From: Phycisphaera sp.
GTDB taxonomy: Bacteria; Planctomycetota; Phycisphaerae; Phycisphaerales; UBA1924
Length of the DNA stretch: 55,204 nucleotides
Assembly: GCA_025916675.1 (NCBI GenBank)
Contig: CP098402.1
Location: 1-55,204, forward strand
Reading direction: 5' to 3'
Shown here: positions 15,647 to 24,880 of the stretch, piece by piece
Position numbering within the stretch: position 1 is the stretch's first letter
How the letters are laid out: each line of letters opens with the position of its first letter
Translations under genes and position numbers: made by a program
The notes under the pieces: generated by a model
Told to the model about the DNA's origin: nothing
Seen by the model: the letters and a program-made list of their open reading frames with translations, nothing else
Databases searched by the model: none

Positions 15647-18600
15647 ATGAAAATCACCCGCAAATTCACCACCGCCGGCCAGGACCCCTTCGACAGCGTC
15701 AAGTGGACGACGCGCTCGAGCAAGATCAGTAATCCTGATGGCTCGATCGTGTTCGAGATGAACGACGCCGAGGTGCCGGCGACGTGGAGCCAGCTTGCGA
15801 CGGACATCGCCGTGAGCAAGTACTTCCGCAAGGCGGGCGTGCCGCAGATGGACAAGGCCGGTTCGATCATCGCCGGGGGGTGGCAGGCCGCCACCAAGCG
15901 GGCCAAGGATGGCCTCCCCTCCGGCGTGCAGAAAGACGACGACGGCAACGTGGTGATGGGGCCCGAGCGCAGCGTGCGCCAGTTGGTGCATCGTCTGGCC
16001 GGCTGCTGGCGCCACTGGGGCGAGAGCCACAAGTATTTCGATAGTACTGCCGACGCGCAGGCGTTCTACGACGAGCTGGTGTACATGCTCATCCACCAGA
16101 TGGCGGCGCCCAACAGCCCGCAGTGGTTCAACACCGGGCTCAACTGGGCGTACGGCATCGACGGGCCGGCCCAGGGCCACTGGGTGCCCGACCCCAAGAC
16201 GGGCGAGGTGAAGCTGGCCGAGGGGGCGTACGCGCACCCGCAGCCGCACGCGTGCTTCATCCAGAGCGTGAGCGACGATCTGGTGAACGACGGCGGCATC
16301 ATGGACCTGTGGGTGCGCGAGGCCCGGCTGTTCAAGTATGGCAGTGGCACGGGCACGAACTTCAGCCGCCTGCGCGGCGAGGGCGAGCCGCTGAGCGGCG
16401 GCGGCAAGAGCAGCGGGCTGATGAGCTGGCTGAAGATCGGTGACCGGGCCGCGAGTGCTATTAAGAGTGGCGGGACGACGCGGCGGGCGGCCAAGATGGT
16501 GTGCCTGGACATGGACCACCCCGACATTGAGAGCTTCGTGAACTGGAAGGTTCGCGAGGAGATCAAGGTGGCGGCGATGGTGGAGGGGCTGAGCAAGATC
16601 GCCGGCGAGCGGGCGAGCATCCACGATCCCGAGACGGTGGGCGAGACGGCCAAGCGGCTGGGGCTGGAGCTGGACTTCGACTTTAATGGTGAGGCGTACG
16701 CGAGCGTCAGCGGGCAGAACAGCAATAACTCGGTGCGCGTGCCTGATAAGTTCTTTGACGCGGTCGACGCCGGGAGCGCGTGGGAGACGCGCTGGCGGAC
16801 GGCCGAGGGCGTGGCGCGGACGGTGGACGCGAAGAAGCTGTGGGACGACATCGCGTACGCCGCGTGGCGGTGTGCCGATCCGGGCGTGCAGTTCGACAGC
16901 ACGATCAACGCGTGGCACACGTGCCCGCAGGGCGGGCGCATCAACGCGAGCAATCCGTGCAGCGAGTACATGTTCCTGGACAACACGGCGTGCAACCTGG
17001 CGTCGCTGAACCTGATGAAGTTCTACGACTCGCCCACGCGGCACTTTGATGTGCGGGCGTACGAGCACGCGACCGACCTGTGGACGATGGTGCTGGAGAT
17101 CAGCGTGCTGATGGCGGCGTACCCGAGCAAGGAAGTCGCCGAGCTGAGCTGGAAGTATCGCACGCTGGGGCTTGGTTATGCGAACCTGGGCGCGATGCTG
17201 ATGCAGGCGGGGATTCCGTACGACAGCGAGGATGGGCGTGCGATTGCCGGGTGCCTGACGGCGATCTTGACCGGCGGCTCGTACCGCATGTCGGCGAAGA
17301 TGGCCAAGGAGCACGGCCCGTTCGCCGGGTACAAGGCCGATAGCGAGAGCATGCTGAAGGTGGTGCGCAACCACCGCCGTGCGGCCCACGGCGTGAAGCG
17401 CGAGGCGGCCGAGTGGGAGGGGCTGAACGCCAAGACGCGGCCGGTGCCGATCGATCAGGCACGCTGCCGCGGCGGGAAGATCCCCGTGGCGAACACGGCC
17501 GAATTGCTGGACCGCGCGAAGATGGCGTGGGACCAGGCGATCCAGCTCGGCGAGAAGCACGGGTATCGCAACGCCCAGACGACGGTGATCGCGCCGACGG
17601 GGACCATCGGCCTGCTGATGGACTGCGACACCACGGGCGTGGAGCCGGACTTCGCGTTGGTGAAATTCAAGAAGCTGGCGGGTGGCGGGTACTTTAAGAT
17701 CGCCAACGCGAGCGTGAAGCCCGCCCTCGAAGCCATGGGCTACGGCGAGACCGAGCGGCAGGACATGCTGCGGTACCTGCTGGGAACGCTGCACCTGGAA
17801 GTGGAACTGCCTGAGGGTGTGCCGGGGGCGCAGATCGGCCAGACGCTGGCCCAGTGGCTGCGCGGCAAGGGGCTGACCGAGCAGGACCTGAAGACCATCA
17901 CCGACGCGCTGCCGGGCGTGTTCGAGCTCGGGTTTGCCTTCAGCGCGTGGACGCTGGGCGACGAAGTGCTCGAACGCGCGGGCGTGGACACCGAGGCGGC
18001 CAAGGCCAAGCCGGGCTTCAACCTGCTGCGTGAGCTGGGGCTGACCGCCGAGCAGCTTGGCGAGCTGAACCTGAAGGTGTGCGGCACGCAGACGCTCGAG
18101 GGTGCGCCGCACCTGAAGGACGAGCACCTGCCGGTGTTCGATTGTGCCAACACGTGCGGACCCTTGAGCACGCGGTACATCGAGCCGCAGGGGCACATCC
18201 GCATGATGGCGGCGGCCCAGCCGTTCATTAGTGGTGCCATCAGCAAGACGATCAACCTGCCCAACGACGCGGGCGTGGCGGACATCAAGGACTGCTACCG
18301 CCTGAGCTGGGAGCTGGGGCTGAAGGCCAACGCGCTGTACCGCGACGGGTGCAAGCTGAGCCAGCCGCTGAGCACCAAGAGCGACGCGAAGGAAGATGCG
18401 TCCGAGTTGGTCGCGGTCGAGGTTGACCTCGAGGATGTGGTCGAGATCGACGAGCTTGGCGAGGCCGAGGCTCTGGAAGAGGTCGAGGACCTGACCGTTG
18501 CGGCCGCCGAGTCGGTGAGCAAGGAAGACGCGCAGGTCACGATCAAGACCGTCGAGCGGATCGTGCATCGGCCGATGCGTCGCCGCCTGCCCGACACGCG

Positions 18601-19387
18601 CGGGTCGATCACGCACAAGTTCAACATCGCCGGCCACGAGGGCTACCTGACGGTGGGCCTCTACGAGGATGGCTTGCCGGGCGAACTGTTCATCACGATG
18701 GCCAAGGAGGGCTCGACCATCGGCGGCCTGATGGACAGCCTGGGCACGGCGGTGAGCGTGGCGCTGCAATACGGCGTGCCGCTGGAGAGCCTGGTGCGCA
18801 AGTTCACGCACCAGCGCTTCGAGCCGGCGGGCATGACGACCAACCGCGATATACCGCTGGCCAAGAGCCTGGTCGATTACATCTTCCGCTGGCTTGGCAT
18901 CCAGTTCATCCCTGGCTATCGCGAGGCCAACACGCCCAACCGCGGCAAGAGCAGCACAAGCGAGGCCGAGAGCACCAAGAGCGAGTCTGGAGCAGGGACG
19001 CCCGACCGTCTGCGTTCGCTCGCCGGACCCACGGAGGGGTCTGGCGGGCGCGTAGAGATCGCCGCCCGGGCGACACGCGAGGCCAACCCGGAGGCCGGGA
19101 GCGACTCCGATGGCTCGGGCAAGGCTCGTGCGACGGCCGAAGTGGTGGTCCCGAGCGGCCGATCGGCCGTGGCCGAGGCGACCGAGACCGCGGCACGCCG
19201 GAGCCGATCGGTTGAACCCGTTGCCAGCAAGCAAACCGAGGCCAAGTCGGGCGAGGCCGCGCAGCTTTCATCCATGCTCGAGAGCATGGCCGACGCCCCG
19301 GCCTGCGACGTGTGCGGCACGATCACCGTTCGCAACGGCACGTGCTACAAGTGCCTGAATTGCGGCAACAGCATGGGGTGCAGCTGA
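15647..19387 (+). CDS. nrdJ: Vitamin B12-dependent (class II) ribonucleotide reductase
   Basis: 1246 residues. It reduces ribonucleotides to deoxyribonucleotides using adenosylcobalamin. The redox pair corresponds to Cys203 (PHACFIQS) and Cys449 (TACNLASLN), with the thiyl-radical Cys438 in NPCSE (436-440). A TSCPD-type domain with RRRLPDTRGSITHKFNIAGH follows around 980. A low-complexity Ser/Ala/Glu/Arg linker of more than 100 residues leads to a C-terminal zinc-type tail with CDVC, CYKC and CGNSMGC, the module thought to re-reduce the active site. No ATP-cone is obvious at the N-terminus. No cobalamin riboswitch fits in the 33-nt gap before it. Confidence 0.96.
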   Translation: MKITRKFTTAGQDPFDSVKWTTRSSKISNPDGSIVFEMNDAEVPATWSQLATDIAVSKYFRKAGVPQMDKAGSIIAGGWQAATKRAKDGLPSGVQKDDDGNVVMGPERSVRQLVHRLAGCWRHWGESHKYFDSTADAQAFYDELVYMLIHQMAAPNSPQWFNTGLNWAYGIDGPAQGHWVPDPKTGEVKLAEGAYAHPQPHACFIQSVSDDLVNDGGIMDLWVREARLFKYGSGTGTNFSRLRGEGEPLSGGGKSSGLMSWLKIGDRAASAIKSGGTTRRAAKMVCLDMDHPDIESFVNWKVREEIKVAAMVEGLSKIAGERASIHDPETVGETAKRLGLELDFDFNGEAYASVSGQNSNNSVRVPDKFFDAVDAGSAWETRWRTAEGVARTVDAKKLWDDIAYAAWRCADPGVQFDSTINAWHTCPQGGRINASNPCSEYMFLDNTACNLASLNLMKFYDSPTRHFDVRAYEHATDLWTMVLEISVLMAAYPSKEVAELSWKYRTLGLGYANLGAMLMQAGIPYDSEDGRAIAGCLTAILTGGSYRMSAKMAKEHGPFAGYKADSESMLKVVRNHRRAAHGVKREAAEWEGLNAKTRPVPIDQARCRGGKIPVANTAELLDRAKMAWDQAIQLGEKHGYRNAQTTVIAPTGTIGLLMDCDTTGVEPDFALVKFKKLAGGGYFKIANASVKPALEAMGYGETERQDMLRYLLGTLHLEVELPEGVPGAQIGQTLAQWLRGKGLTEQDLKTITDALPGVFELGFAFSAWTLGDEVLERAGVDTEAAKAKPGFNLLRELGLTAEQLGELNLKVCGTQTLEGAPHLKDEHLPVFDCANTCGPLSTRYIEPQGHIRMMAAAQPFISGAISKTINLPNDAGVADIKDCYRLSWELGLKANALYRDGCKLSQPLSTKSDAKEDASELVAVEVDLEDVVEIDELGEAEALEEVEDLTVAAAESVSKEDAQVTIKTVERIVHRPMRRRLPDTRGSITHKFNIAGHEGYLTVGLYEDGLPGELFITMAKEGSTIGGLMDSLGTAVSVALQYGVPLESLVRKFTHQRFEPAGMTTNRDIPLAKSLVDYIFRWLGIQFIPGYREANTPNRGKSSTSEAESTKSESGAGTPDRLRSLAGPTEGSGGRVEIAARATREANPEAGSDSDGSGKARATAEVVVPSGRSAVAEATETAARRSRSVEPVASKQTEAKSGEAAQLSSMLESMADAPACDVCGTITVRNGTCYKCLNCGNSMGCS

Positions 19388-19490
19388 TCGGCTGAGATAA
19401 CGAACTCCTTCTCCCCCAAGATCGTCGGGATCTAGCCCGTCCCCCTCTCTCCGACGGGCTGCCACCACCCGGTTCCGACGATCGCCCACG

Positions 19491-19525
19491 CCCCCGGGCC
19501 CGCCACCAGGCCCGGGGGTTCTTAT
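19491..19525 (+). terminator. Intrinsic terminator after nrdJ
   Basis: A perfect 10-bp GC stem (19491-19500 with 19509-19518), an 8-nt loop and a T-rich tail (TTCTTATT). It ends the dcd-nrdJ transcription unit. Confidence 0.85.
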
Positions 19526-19602
19526 TGATGGATTGGGTGAGGAAGTGACTAAAGCGACCGTGGTACGATCTCGAGAGCGGATGGCGCATATCCAAGGGTG
19601 AT

Positions 19603-20394
19603 GTGTTGAACGAGGATTTTCACAATGGGAAGGTGGCGGCCCCGAGCGGTCGACGCCGCCGTCGTATCCGTCGAGAACTGCTGCTTCTCGTGGTGCTCGG
19701 AGGCATAGCGGGTGTGCTTACGCCTGTATCACAACTCGGCATTCAGATGGTGGAGGATCGATTGGACCACAATGGTCGCTGGTGCCGGCTTGAAGACGGA
19801 TCGATTTTTCGTGTACTCAAGACTCGAGCAGGCTCGCGGTTCCGACTTCTTTCCAGACCGGGTTGGTCGAACTATGACGATTACACGAAAATCTATGAAT
19901 CCTCCGCCCCTTTGTCTGTACCGGCCACGATGCCGCTTATGCTCGAACCTGTATGGAATGAGCTAGAAGCAGACTTGGGCGAGCGGAAAGCCACCGATGC
20001 GGAGGTTGCTTTATTGGGCTGGCCGCTGCGCACGTTGCGTGGTGGAGTGCTTGTGCCCGATAAGGGAGGAACCGTGCCACCGGCGGACGTACTCACAAGA
20101 ACGAGCCTGCTCGATGCAAGGGGAGCCCAATCTCTACGTGACCGATGGCAGTTGGTGTTCGGTCCGGTTTGGAGCACACTGCTGGCGACGTGGGGACTGC
20201 TCTTTTTATTGTTGTGGTTGATGTTGATGCTTGTGAAGCTTCCAGTCGTGTTTGGTGTTCGCGCTCGTCGCAGGCACCGCGGGCTGTGTATGGTGTGTGG
20301 ATACGATTTGTCAGGGATTGGAAGCCAATGTCCTGAGTGTGGCCGGCGAGTGCCGGGTCACTCGGGCAACGTCCACGGGCTGAGCAAGAATTAA
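19603..20394 (+). CDS. Membrane protein with C-terminal zinc ribbon
   Basis: 263 residues, a type often seen in planctomycetes with no known function. There is a basic N-terminus (GRRRRRIRREL), a first membrane helix at about 25-46 and an exported middle domain. A second helix of very Leu-rich sequence (LLFLLLWLMLMLVKLPVVFG) is followed by a short cytosolic tail with CMVCGYDL and CPECG, a treble-clef or zinc-ribbon pair. The start is GTG at 19603, with AAGGG a few nt upstream. A TACGAT hexamer at 19564-19569 may be the -10 element. GC is lower than in its neighbours. It converges on the methyltransferase gene with a 10-bp gap. Confidence 0.72.
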   Translation: MLNEDFHNGKVAAPSGRRRRRIRRELLLLVVLGGIAGVLTPVSQLGIQMVEDRLDHNGRWCRLEDGSIFRVLKTRAGSRFRLLSRPGWSNYDDYTKIYESSAPLSVPATMPLMLEPVWNELEADLGERKATDAEVALLGWPLRTLRGGVLVPDKGGTVPPADVLTRTSLLDARGAQSLRDRWQLVFGPVWSTLLATWGLLFLLLWLMLMLVKLPVVFGVRARRRHRGLCMVCGYDLSGIGSQCPECGRRVPGHSGNVHGLSKN

Positions 20395-20404
20395 CGCTCT
20401 GTTT

Positions 20405-21391
20405 TTAGCCCGGCCTGTCTTCACGCTTGCACGCCAGCACGCGCACCTCGCCGTACGCCAGCGGGTGGCTCGCGTGGTTCCCGATGCGTTCCTTGACCAC
20501 GTCCAAGCCCTGGCTCGTGAGCATCGCCGCGAGCAACTCGGGCGTGAAGGCGTGTGGGTGCATGTCGTCGACGGTGCTGCGCAGGTCGACGAGGATCCAG
20601 GCGTGGCCGCCCGGCTTGAGCACGCGGGCGATCTCGGCAACGACGCGGCCGGGGTCGGCCACGTGGTCGAGGCAGTTGTCGCAGACGACGAGATCGAACG
20701 TGGCGCTGGTGAGGGGGAGTTGCTCGCCGGGCGCTGCGATGGGCGTGAAGGTCAGTGGCGGTGGGGGGAACAGGTCGCAGGCGGCATAGCCGTCGTTCAG
20801 GGGATCGACCGCGGCGGCGAAGCGCCAGTGGCCTTGCGCGACCATGGGGTGCGGGCCGCCGCCGATCTCGAGTGCGGCGGTGGCGGCCTGCCACATGTCG
20901 ACGCCGTCGATGCCCAGCCAATGCGCGAGTTCTTTGCAGCGGTCGACCTGCCATCGGGCGAAGACCGTGTGAAAATCGCCGTAGCTTGGGTCGATCGCTT
21001 CGTGGGCACCGGGCACGCGGACGGCCCTGACCCAGTACGCCAACTCGTCGCGCAGGCGGCGCTCGAGGTGGGCGTCGCCGATGGCGCTGGTGAGCGAGCC
21101 GTCGAGCCCGCCGCGCCACGCGTGCCAGCCTCCAGCGCCGGCGATGGCGTCCTCGATGGGGGCTAAGGCCGGGCGGATGGCGCGACGAACGGCCTTCTTA
21201 AAGAACTCGAACGCGGCGTTGGAAACGCGATTGCGCTCGGCGGGTGGGCGGTACTCGATTGGTTCGGCGGGCCGGACCGGGCCCGGGGGCGCGGGCTGGT
21301 CGCGGCGTGGGTTCGTGTCCCGGTATTCGGCGGGCACGGCATCAACGGCCGGAGGGGCGTCCGGTAGTGGGCTCGTGGGGCTGCTGCGCAT
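20405..21391 (-). CDS. Class I SAM-dependent methyltransferase
   Basis: 328 residues. A Pro-rich disordered N-terminus (about 1-50) precedes a Rossmann methyltransferase core. Motif I is ALEIGGGPHPMV, and motif IV/post-I is FDLVVCDNCLDHVADPGRVVAEIARVLKPGG, the standard Methyltransf_11 pattern. The C-terminus (GLDVVKERIGNHASHPLAYGEVRVLACKR) closes the sheet. The substrate cannot be read from the sequence; small-molecule or sugar methylation is typical. The ATG at 21391 has no Shine-Dalgarno, but TACGCT lies 7 nt upstream, so the mRNA may be leaderless. It is divergent from phoU. Confidence 0.88.
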   Translation of the reverse strand: MRSSPTSPLPDAPPAVDAVPAEYRDTNPRRDQPAPPGPVRPAEPIEYRPPAERNRVSNAAFEFFKKAVRRAIRPALAPIEDAIAGAGGWHAWRGGLDGSLTSAIGDAHLERRLRDELAYWVRAVRVPGAHEAIDPSYGDFHTVFARWQVDRCKELAHWLGIDGVDMWQAATAALEIGGGPHPMVAQGHWRFAAAVDPLNDGYAACDLFPPPPLTFTPIAAPGEQLPLTSATFDLVVCDNCLDHVADPGRVVAEIARVLKPGGHAWILVDLRSTVDDMHPHAFTPELLAAMLTSQGLDVVKERIGNHASHPLAYGEVRVLACKREDRPG

Positions 21392-21398
21392 CGCCTGT

Positions 21399-21404
21399 AG
21401 CGTA
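21399..21404 (-). promoter_or_regulatory. -10-like TACGCT, possible leaderless promoter (methyltransferase)
   Basis: TACGCT on the minus strand ends 7 nt before the ATG at 21391, so transcription would begin at or next to the start codon. No clear -35 is seen. Confidence 0.4.
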
Positions 21405-21425
21405 CGCCCGATGGAGCGATTGGCC

Positions 21426-21431
21426 TACGAT
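21426..21431 (+). promoter_or_regulatory. -10-like TACGAT upstream of phoU
   Basis: TACGAT ends 5 nt before the in-frame ATG at 21437, which would be a leaderless start. With the downstream start at 21500 it would give a leader of about 60 nt. Confidence 0.35.
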
Positions 21432-21499
21432 TGCCGATGGCTTCGAATGCGTCCGGTTCCGGTGGACCGCGCGGCACCGGCGGGAAGGAACCCACCCAG

Positions 21500-22186
21500 A
21501 TGGAATCACAACCGGCATTCGAGCGGCAGATCGGCGGGAAAGACCTTCCCCGCCAGATCGTGGGCCTCAAGCGGCAATTGATCAAAGAAGCCTCCTACGC
21601 CGTCGCGATGATCGAGCAGGCGCTCGATGCCCTGCTGCGGCTCGACCGCCCGCAGGCCAAGGCCGTACGCAAGCAGGATGATGTCATCGATCGGCAGGAA
21701 CTCGAGATCGAAGCGGCTTGCCTCGACCTGCTCCTGATGCAACATCCGGTCGCCAGCGACTTCCGGGCCGTGCTCTTCGTGCTCCGCGTGAACACGCAGG
21801 TCGAGCGCGTGGGCGACCACGCCACCAGCATCGCCAAGTGCGCCTCGCGCATGGTCAAGGCCGGGCTCGAACCCAGGTGGCCAACCTCGCTCGTCGAGAT
21901 GGCCCATCGCGTGCCGGCGGCGTGCCACAAGACGCTGCGGGCCGTGCTCGACGAAGACCTCGATGCCGCCCGCGAGATCATCGACGAGGACGAGCTGATC
22001 GACCAGCTCGAGAAAACCCTGTTTGGCGAGACGCTCGAACTCATCCGCAACGATCCCAATGGCGAGATGGCCGGGCTCTACATCTTCCGCGTGGGGCGCG
22101 AGCTGGAGCGGACCGCCGACGTGATGGCGAGCATCTGCCGCGACCTGATCTACCGGGACACGGGTGAGAACCTCCGGCACACCTGA
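21500..22186 (+). CDS. phoU: Phosphate signalling regulator PhoU
   Basis: 228 residues from the ATG at 21500. The protein is two tandem three-helix PhoU domains. The metal-binding E/D-rich repeats are visible in both: LRVNTQVERVGDHATSIAKC in the first and FRVGRELERTADVMASICRD in the second. PhoU restrains PhoR and the PstSCAB transporter when phosphate is ample, but no pst or pho genes lie nearby. The start at 21500 fits family length and has AAGGA 10 nt upstream. An in-frame ATG at 21437, directly after a -10-like hexamer, would add a Gly/Ser-rich tail of 21 residues. It is followed 47 bp later by a phosphatase gene. Confidence 0.93.
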   Translation: MESQPAFERQIGGKDLPRQIVGLKRQLIKEASYAVAMIEQALDALLRLDRPQAKAVRKQDDVIDRQELEIEAACLDLLLMQHPVASDFRAVLFVLRVNTQVERVGDHATSIAKCASRMVKAGLEPRWPTSLVEMAHRVPAACHKTLRAVLDEDLDAAREIIDEDELIDQLEKTLFGETLELIRNDPNGEMAGLYIFRVGRELERTADVMASICRDLIYRDTGENLRHT

Positions 22187-22233
22187 TCGGCCGCCGGTGC
22201 CCCTTGAGCGCGTAACGCGTCACTTCGGGAACA

Positions 22234-23772
22234 ATGCGGCCCAGCCGCGGTTTGGTGCAAGCGATGCGTGTACCGTGGCGAATAAGGGTGCTTGGTGTCT
22301 TGGCGCGACCCAAGTCGAAGCGGGCGTTGATCGCCTCTGCTCTACTCGTCCAGGTGGTCGTACTCGGCGGTGGATGGTTCCTGACGTTCCGTATCGTGCA
22401 GCGATCGTTCGGCCTTGTGGTCGAGGACATTGTCCAAGAACATAATCGTGAGATCGTCGAGCGTGTGGCGTCGCTGCTGCCGTCGGTCATGGACGACGTC
22501 GAGTTCGGCGGCGACGACTGGGAGAAGCTCCAGCGGGTGATCGAGGGCGAGGCGCTCAACGACCTTCCGGCTGGCGGATTCGCGTGCCTCATCGAGCCCG
22601 ATGGCCGGTTGCTGTGCCATCCGGATATCCGAGACGATCCTGGATTACGAAACTTCAGTTTCAGCGGCATGCAGATCGCCGAGAGCCTCGACCCGGAAGC
22701 CGAGTATCAGCCAGTGATCTCGGCCGGTTCGCCCAACGAGCCCGCCTCGGGCATCCTGGAGTTTCCCGGCGAGTTCCACTATGTCGCAACACAACCAATC
22801 GACAGCAACGGGCTGCGATTGCTCGTGCATCAACCCGTGAGCGGTCTCATCAAGACTGGTGAGTCGAGCACGCAATGGATCTTGATCATCGCGGGTTTCG
22901 CATCCATCGGCGTGCTCTCGATCTCGGGGTTCGGTTTGAACATGCTGCTGCATCGCTACGAGGGTGCGCAGGAGCGGCTCAACCATCAGTTGAAGGAGCA
23001 TCTCCTGGTCGCGCGACGCATCCAGCGGGCGACGCTGCCATCGAGCCTACCGAAGGTCGCGGGATATGCGTTTTCCGGATGGAGCGAACCGGCAGATGAG
23101 ACCGGCGGCGACACGTTCGACTTCGTCGAGCTCGGGGGCGGCCGGGAAGTCGCCATCATGATCGCCGACGCGTCGGGGCATGGCATCGGGCCAGCTCTGG
23201 CGATCGCGCAGCTGCAGGCCATGGCCCACCTCTCGTGGCGCCACGAGCGGGATCCGCTGGCCGTGGCGCGGGTGCTCAACGAACGGATGGTGGCCCAGCT
23301 CCCCGACGGTCGGTTCGTCACAGCCTGGTTCGGCGTGCTCGATCACACCACGGGCCGGCTGCGCATGATCAGCTCGGGCCAGGATCCGCAATTGGTGTAC
23401 CGGGCCGCGACCGATCGGGTCGAGCGGCTGCCGACCGACACGGTGCCGCTGGGGATCCTCGATGGGCTCGAGGGTGATGGCTGCCGCGAGATCGAACTCG
23501 AACCCGGCGACACGCTGCTCCTGGCGTCGGACGGCATCGCCGAGACGGCGCTCAACGGCGAGCAATTCGGCGTGGAGCGGCTGGCCAAGGTCCTGCACTC
23601 GAACAATGCCCGTACACCAGAAGAGATTACCGATGCGGTTCGGTTGGCAGTTAGCGAGTTCTCGCGCGATCGTCAAGCTGCCGACGACCGGACCGTCGTG
23701 GTTGTGCAAAGGGAGCGAACAACCATGCTGGCGGGCGAGTCGGAGCGTATACTCCCGGCTTCGGGCGCATAG
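22234..23772 (+). CDS. SpoIIE/PP2C-type serine phosphatase, membrane sensor
   Basis: 512 residues. The N-terminal membrane helix (about 32-52), an extracytoplasmic sensor domain of about 160 residues (EIVERVASLLPSVMDDVEF to LLVHQPVSG) and a second helix (about 213-233) precede a short coiled linker. The C-terminal PP2C/RsbU domain begins near LLVARRIQRATLPSSLP. Metal-binding residues are visible in PADETGGDTFD and IADASGHGIGPALAIAQLQAM, and near the end in DDRTVVVVQR. Such proteins dephosphorylate anti-sigma-factor antagonists or receivers in response to signals. Its TAG stop codon lies inside the following tRNA gene, a 10-nt overlap. An 11-bp CGCGTAACGCG palindrome lies just before the gene. 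Confidence 0.92.
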   Translation: MRPSRGLVQAMRVPWRIRVLGVLARPKSKRALIASALLVQVVVLGGGWFLTFRIVQRSFGLVVEDIVQEHNREIVERVASLLPSVMDDVEFGGDDWEKLQRVIEGEALNDLPAGGFACLIEPDGRLLCHPDIRDDPGLRNFSFSGMQIAESLDPEAEYQPVISAGSPNEPASGILEFPGEFHYVATQPIDSNGLRLLVHQPVSGLIKTGESSTQWILIIAGFASIGVLSISGFGLNMLLHRYEGAQERLNHQLKEHLLVARRIQRATLPSSLPKVAGYAFSGWSEPADETGGDTFDFVELGGGREVAIMIADASGHGIGPALAIAQLQAMAHLSWRHERDPLAVARVLNERMVAQLPDGRFVTAWFGVLDHTTGRLRMISSGQDPQLVYRAATDRVERLPTDTVPLGILDGLEGDGCREIELEPGDTLLLASDGIAETALNGEQFGVERLAKVLHSNNARTPEEITDAVRLAVSEFSRDRQAADDRTVVVVQRERTTMLAGESERILPASGA

Positions 23773-23836
23773 CTCAGTTGGCTAGAGCGCTGCCGTCACA
23801 TGGCAGAGGTCATAGGTTCGAGTCCTATTGCGCTCA
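23763..23836 (+). tRNA. tRNA-Val (anticodon CAC)
   Basis: 74 nt without an encoded CCA. The acceptor stem GGGCGCA pairs with TGCGCTC (one G-T wobble). The D arm is GCTC...GAGC. The anticodon stem CTGCC/GGCAG encloses a loop with T33 and anticodon CAC. The T arm is ATAGG TTCGAGT CCTAT. The first 10 nt overlap the 3' end of the phosphatase gene, whose stop codon TAG occupies tRNA positions 8-10. Confidence 0.95.
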
Positions 23837-23850
23837 TTCCCGAACGATCG

Positions 23851-23885
23851 AGACCCCGGCCCGGCGGCTGGGGTCTTATTTTTGT
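23851..23885 (+). terminator. Intrinsic terminator after tRNA-Val
   Basis: A 7-bp stem AGACCCC/GGGGTCT (23851-23857 with 23870-23876) with a GC-rich loop is followed by TATTTTTGTT. Confidence 0.85.
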
Positions 23886-23996
23886 TCGTACGAAGCGAGG
23901 CGTACTACCCGAATTGGCCACTCATGGCCGTTTGTCGGATCGGGCAATACCGGACCCCAACCGTGCAAGAAACTGGCTCGCTTCATTCGGTGGGCA

Positions 23997-24023
23997 TTGA
24001 AACCGCGGTGACTCGGGTAGAAT
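23997..24023 (+). promoter_or_regulatory. Candidate promoter for prepilin-like gene
   Basis: TTGAAA (23997-24002) and TAGAAT (24018-24023) are well matched to -35/-10 consensus, but with short 15-nt spacing. They lie about 25 nt before the start. Confidence 0.4.
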
Positions 24024-24048
24024 ATCAACGACTTGTGGGGTGATGTCC

Positions 24049-24843
24049 ATGCCCGACGATCGAATCCCAGCGGATTACAACCCCATGGCTTTGGCCAGGG
24101 TGTTGCGCGTGCGCCGTGGCGTTACGCTGATCGAGTTGCTGATCGTGCTGGCCTTGCTTGGCGTGTTGTTGGGCATCCTGCTTCCCGTGCTCAATGGCGC
24201 CATCGATGCCTCACGCTCGTTCCGATGCCAGATGTCGATGCGCAACGTGGCATTAGACCTGACGATGTTCATCGATCTGGACGAGCCCAGGCCGCAGGAT
24301 CCTTGCGGCCGGCACGGGCACGTGGCGCTCGAGACGTTCCAGGAGAGCCTGTACGGCATCGACGAGTACTGGCGGTACGGCAGCGATCGCTCGCAGGTCT
24401 CGCTTGGTAACGAGGACGACGTGCCGCTGCGCTGTGCGGCGGTTCGTGGCGACCTCGTCCTGCGACGTGACGCGCCATGCTCTTCGGGTGGCGTTGCGAG
24501 TTGGAACACCGTGTCCTACGGCTTCAACGCGCGGCTGCATCGGGTCGATGGCCCGGGCGGTCGCAGCATGGGCACCTGTTTGACCGAGCGAGTGCTGGAA
24601 AACGGCATGGTCCCGCTGGCCTGGGACGTGGATGGAAAAGAGGCCACTCGGCGCGGCGTGACCCCCGTGTTTTCCGCACCACCGATCGGCGATGGCGGGC
24701 TCTATGACGACGGGCTGAGTTGGATGCCCGCCGCACGCCACGGGTCGGGCATGAACGTGGTCTTCATGGATGGGCACATCGACTCAAGCCATCGGCCACT
24801 GGAAGAGGCCGGATGGCGTTGGGATTACTACGCTCGCCACTGA
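24049..24843 (+). CDS. Prepilin-like protein with H-X9-DG motif
   Basis: 264 residues. The N-terminus has a type IV prepilin/pseudopilin signal: basic residues, then RRGVTLIELLIVLALLG with the conserved Glu at position 5 after the cleavage site (VTLIE rather than the usual FTLIE). Near the C-terminus, RHGSGMNVVFMDGHID is the H-X9-DG motif of the planctomycete DUF1559-like family. These proteins are processed by a prepilin peptidase and probably assemble into pseudopilus or secretion structures. Starts at 24040 (GTG), 24043 and 24049 are in frame. 24049 is chosen because GGGG lies 8 nt upstream. It is apparently monocistronic. Confidence 0.88.
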   Translation: MPDDRIPADYNPMALARVLRVRRGVTLIELLIVLALLGVLLGILLPVLNGAIDASRSFRCQMSMRNVALDLTMFIDLDEPRPQDPCGRHGHVALETFQESLYGIDEYWRYGSDRSQVSLGNEDDVPLRCAAVRGDLVLRRDAPCSSGGVASWNTVSYGFNARLHRVDGPGGRSMGTCLTERVLENGMVPLAWDVDGKEATRRGVTPVFSAPPIGDGGLYDDGLSWMPAARHGSGMNVVFMDGHIDSSHRPLEEAGWRWDYYARH

Positions 24844-24880
24844 CGCCGGGCTTACGCTTGCTAACCCGTGAGCCCGACCG

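Noticed and set aside
15629-19234. A 1201-residue frame antisense to nrdJ
   Set aside because: Arg/His/Leu-rich shadow with no family features, wholly opposite a strongly conserved gene.
23763-23836. tRNA gene as an integration site of a mobile element
   Set aside because: No integrase, no direct repeat of the tRNA 3' end, and ordinary genes and a terminator follow.
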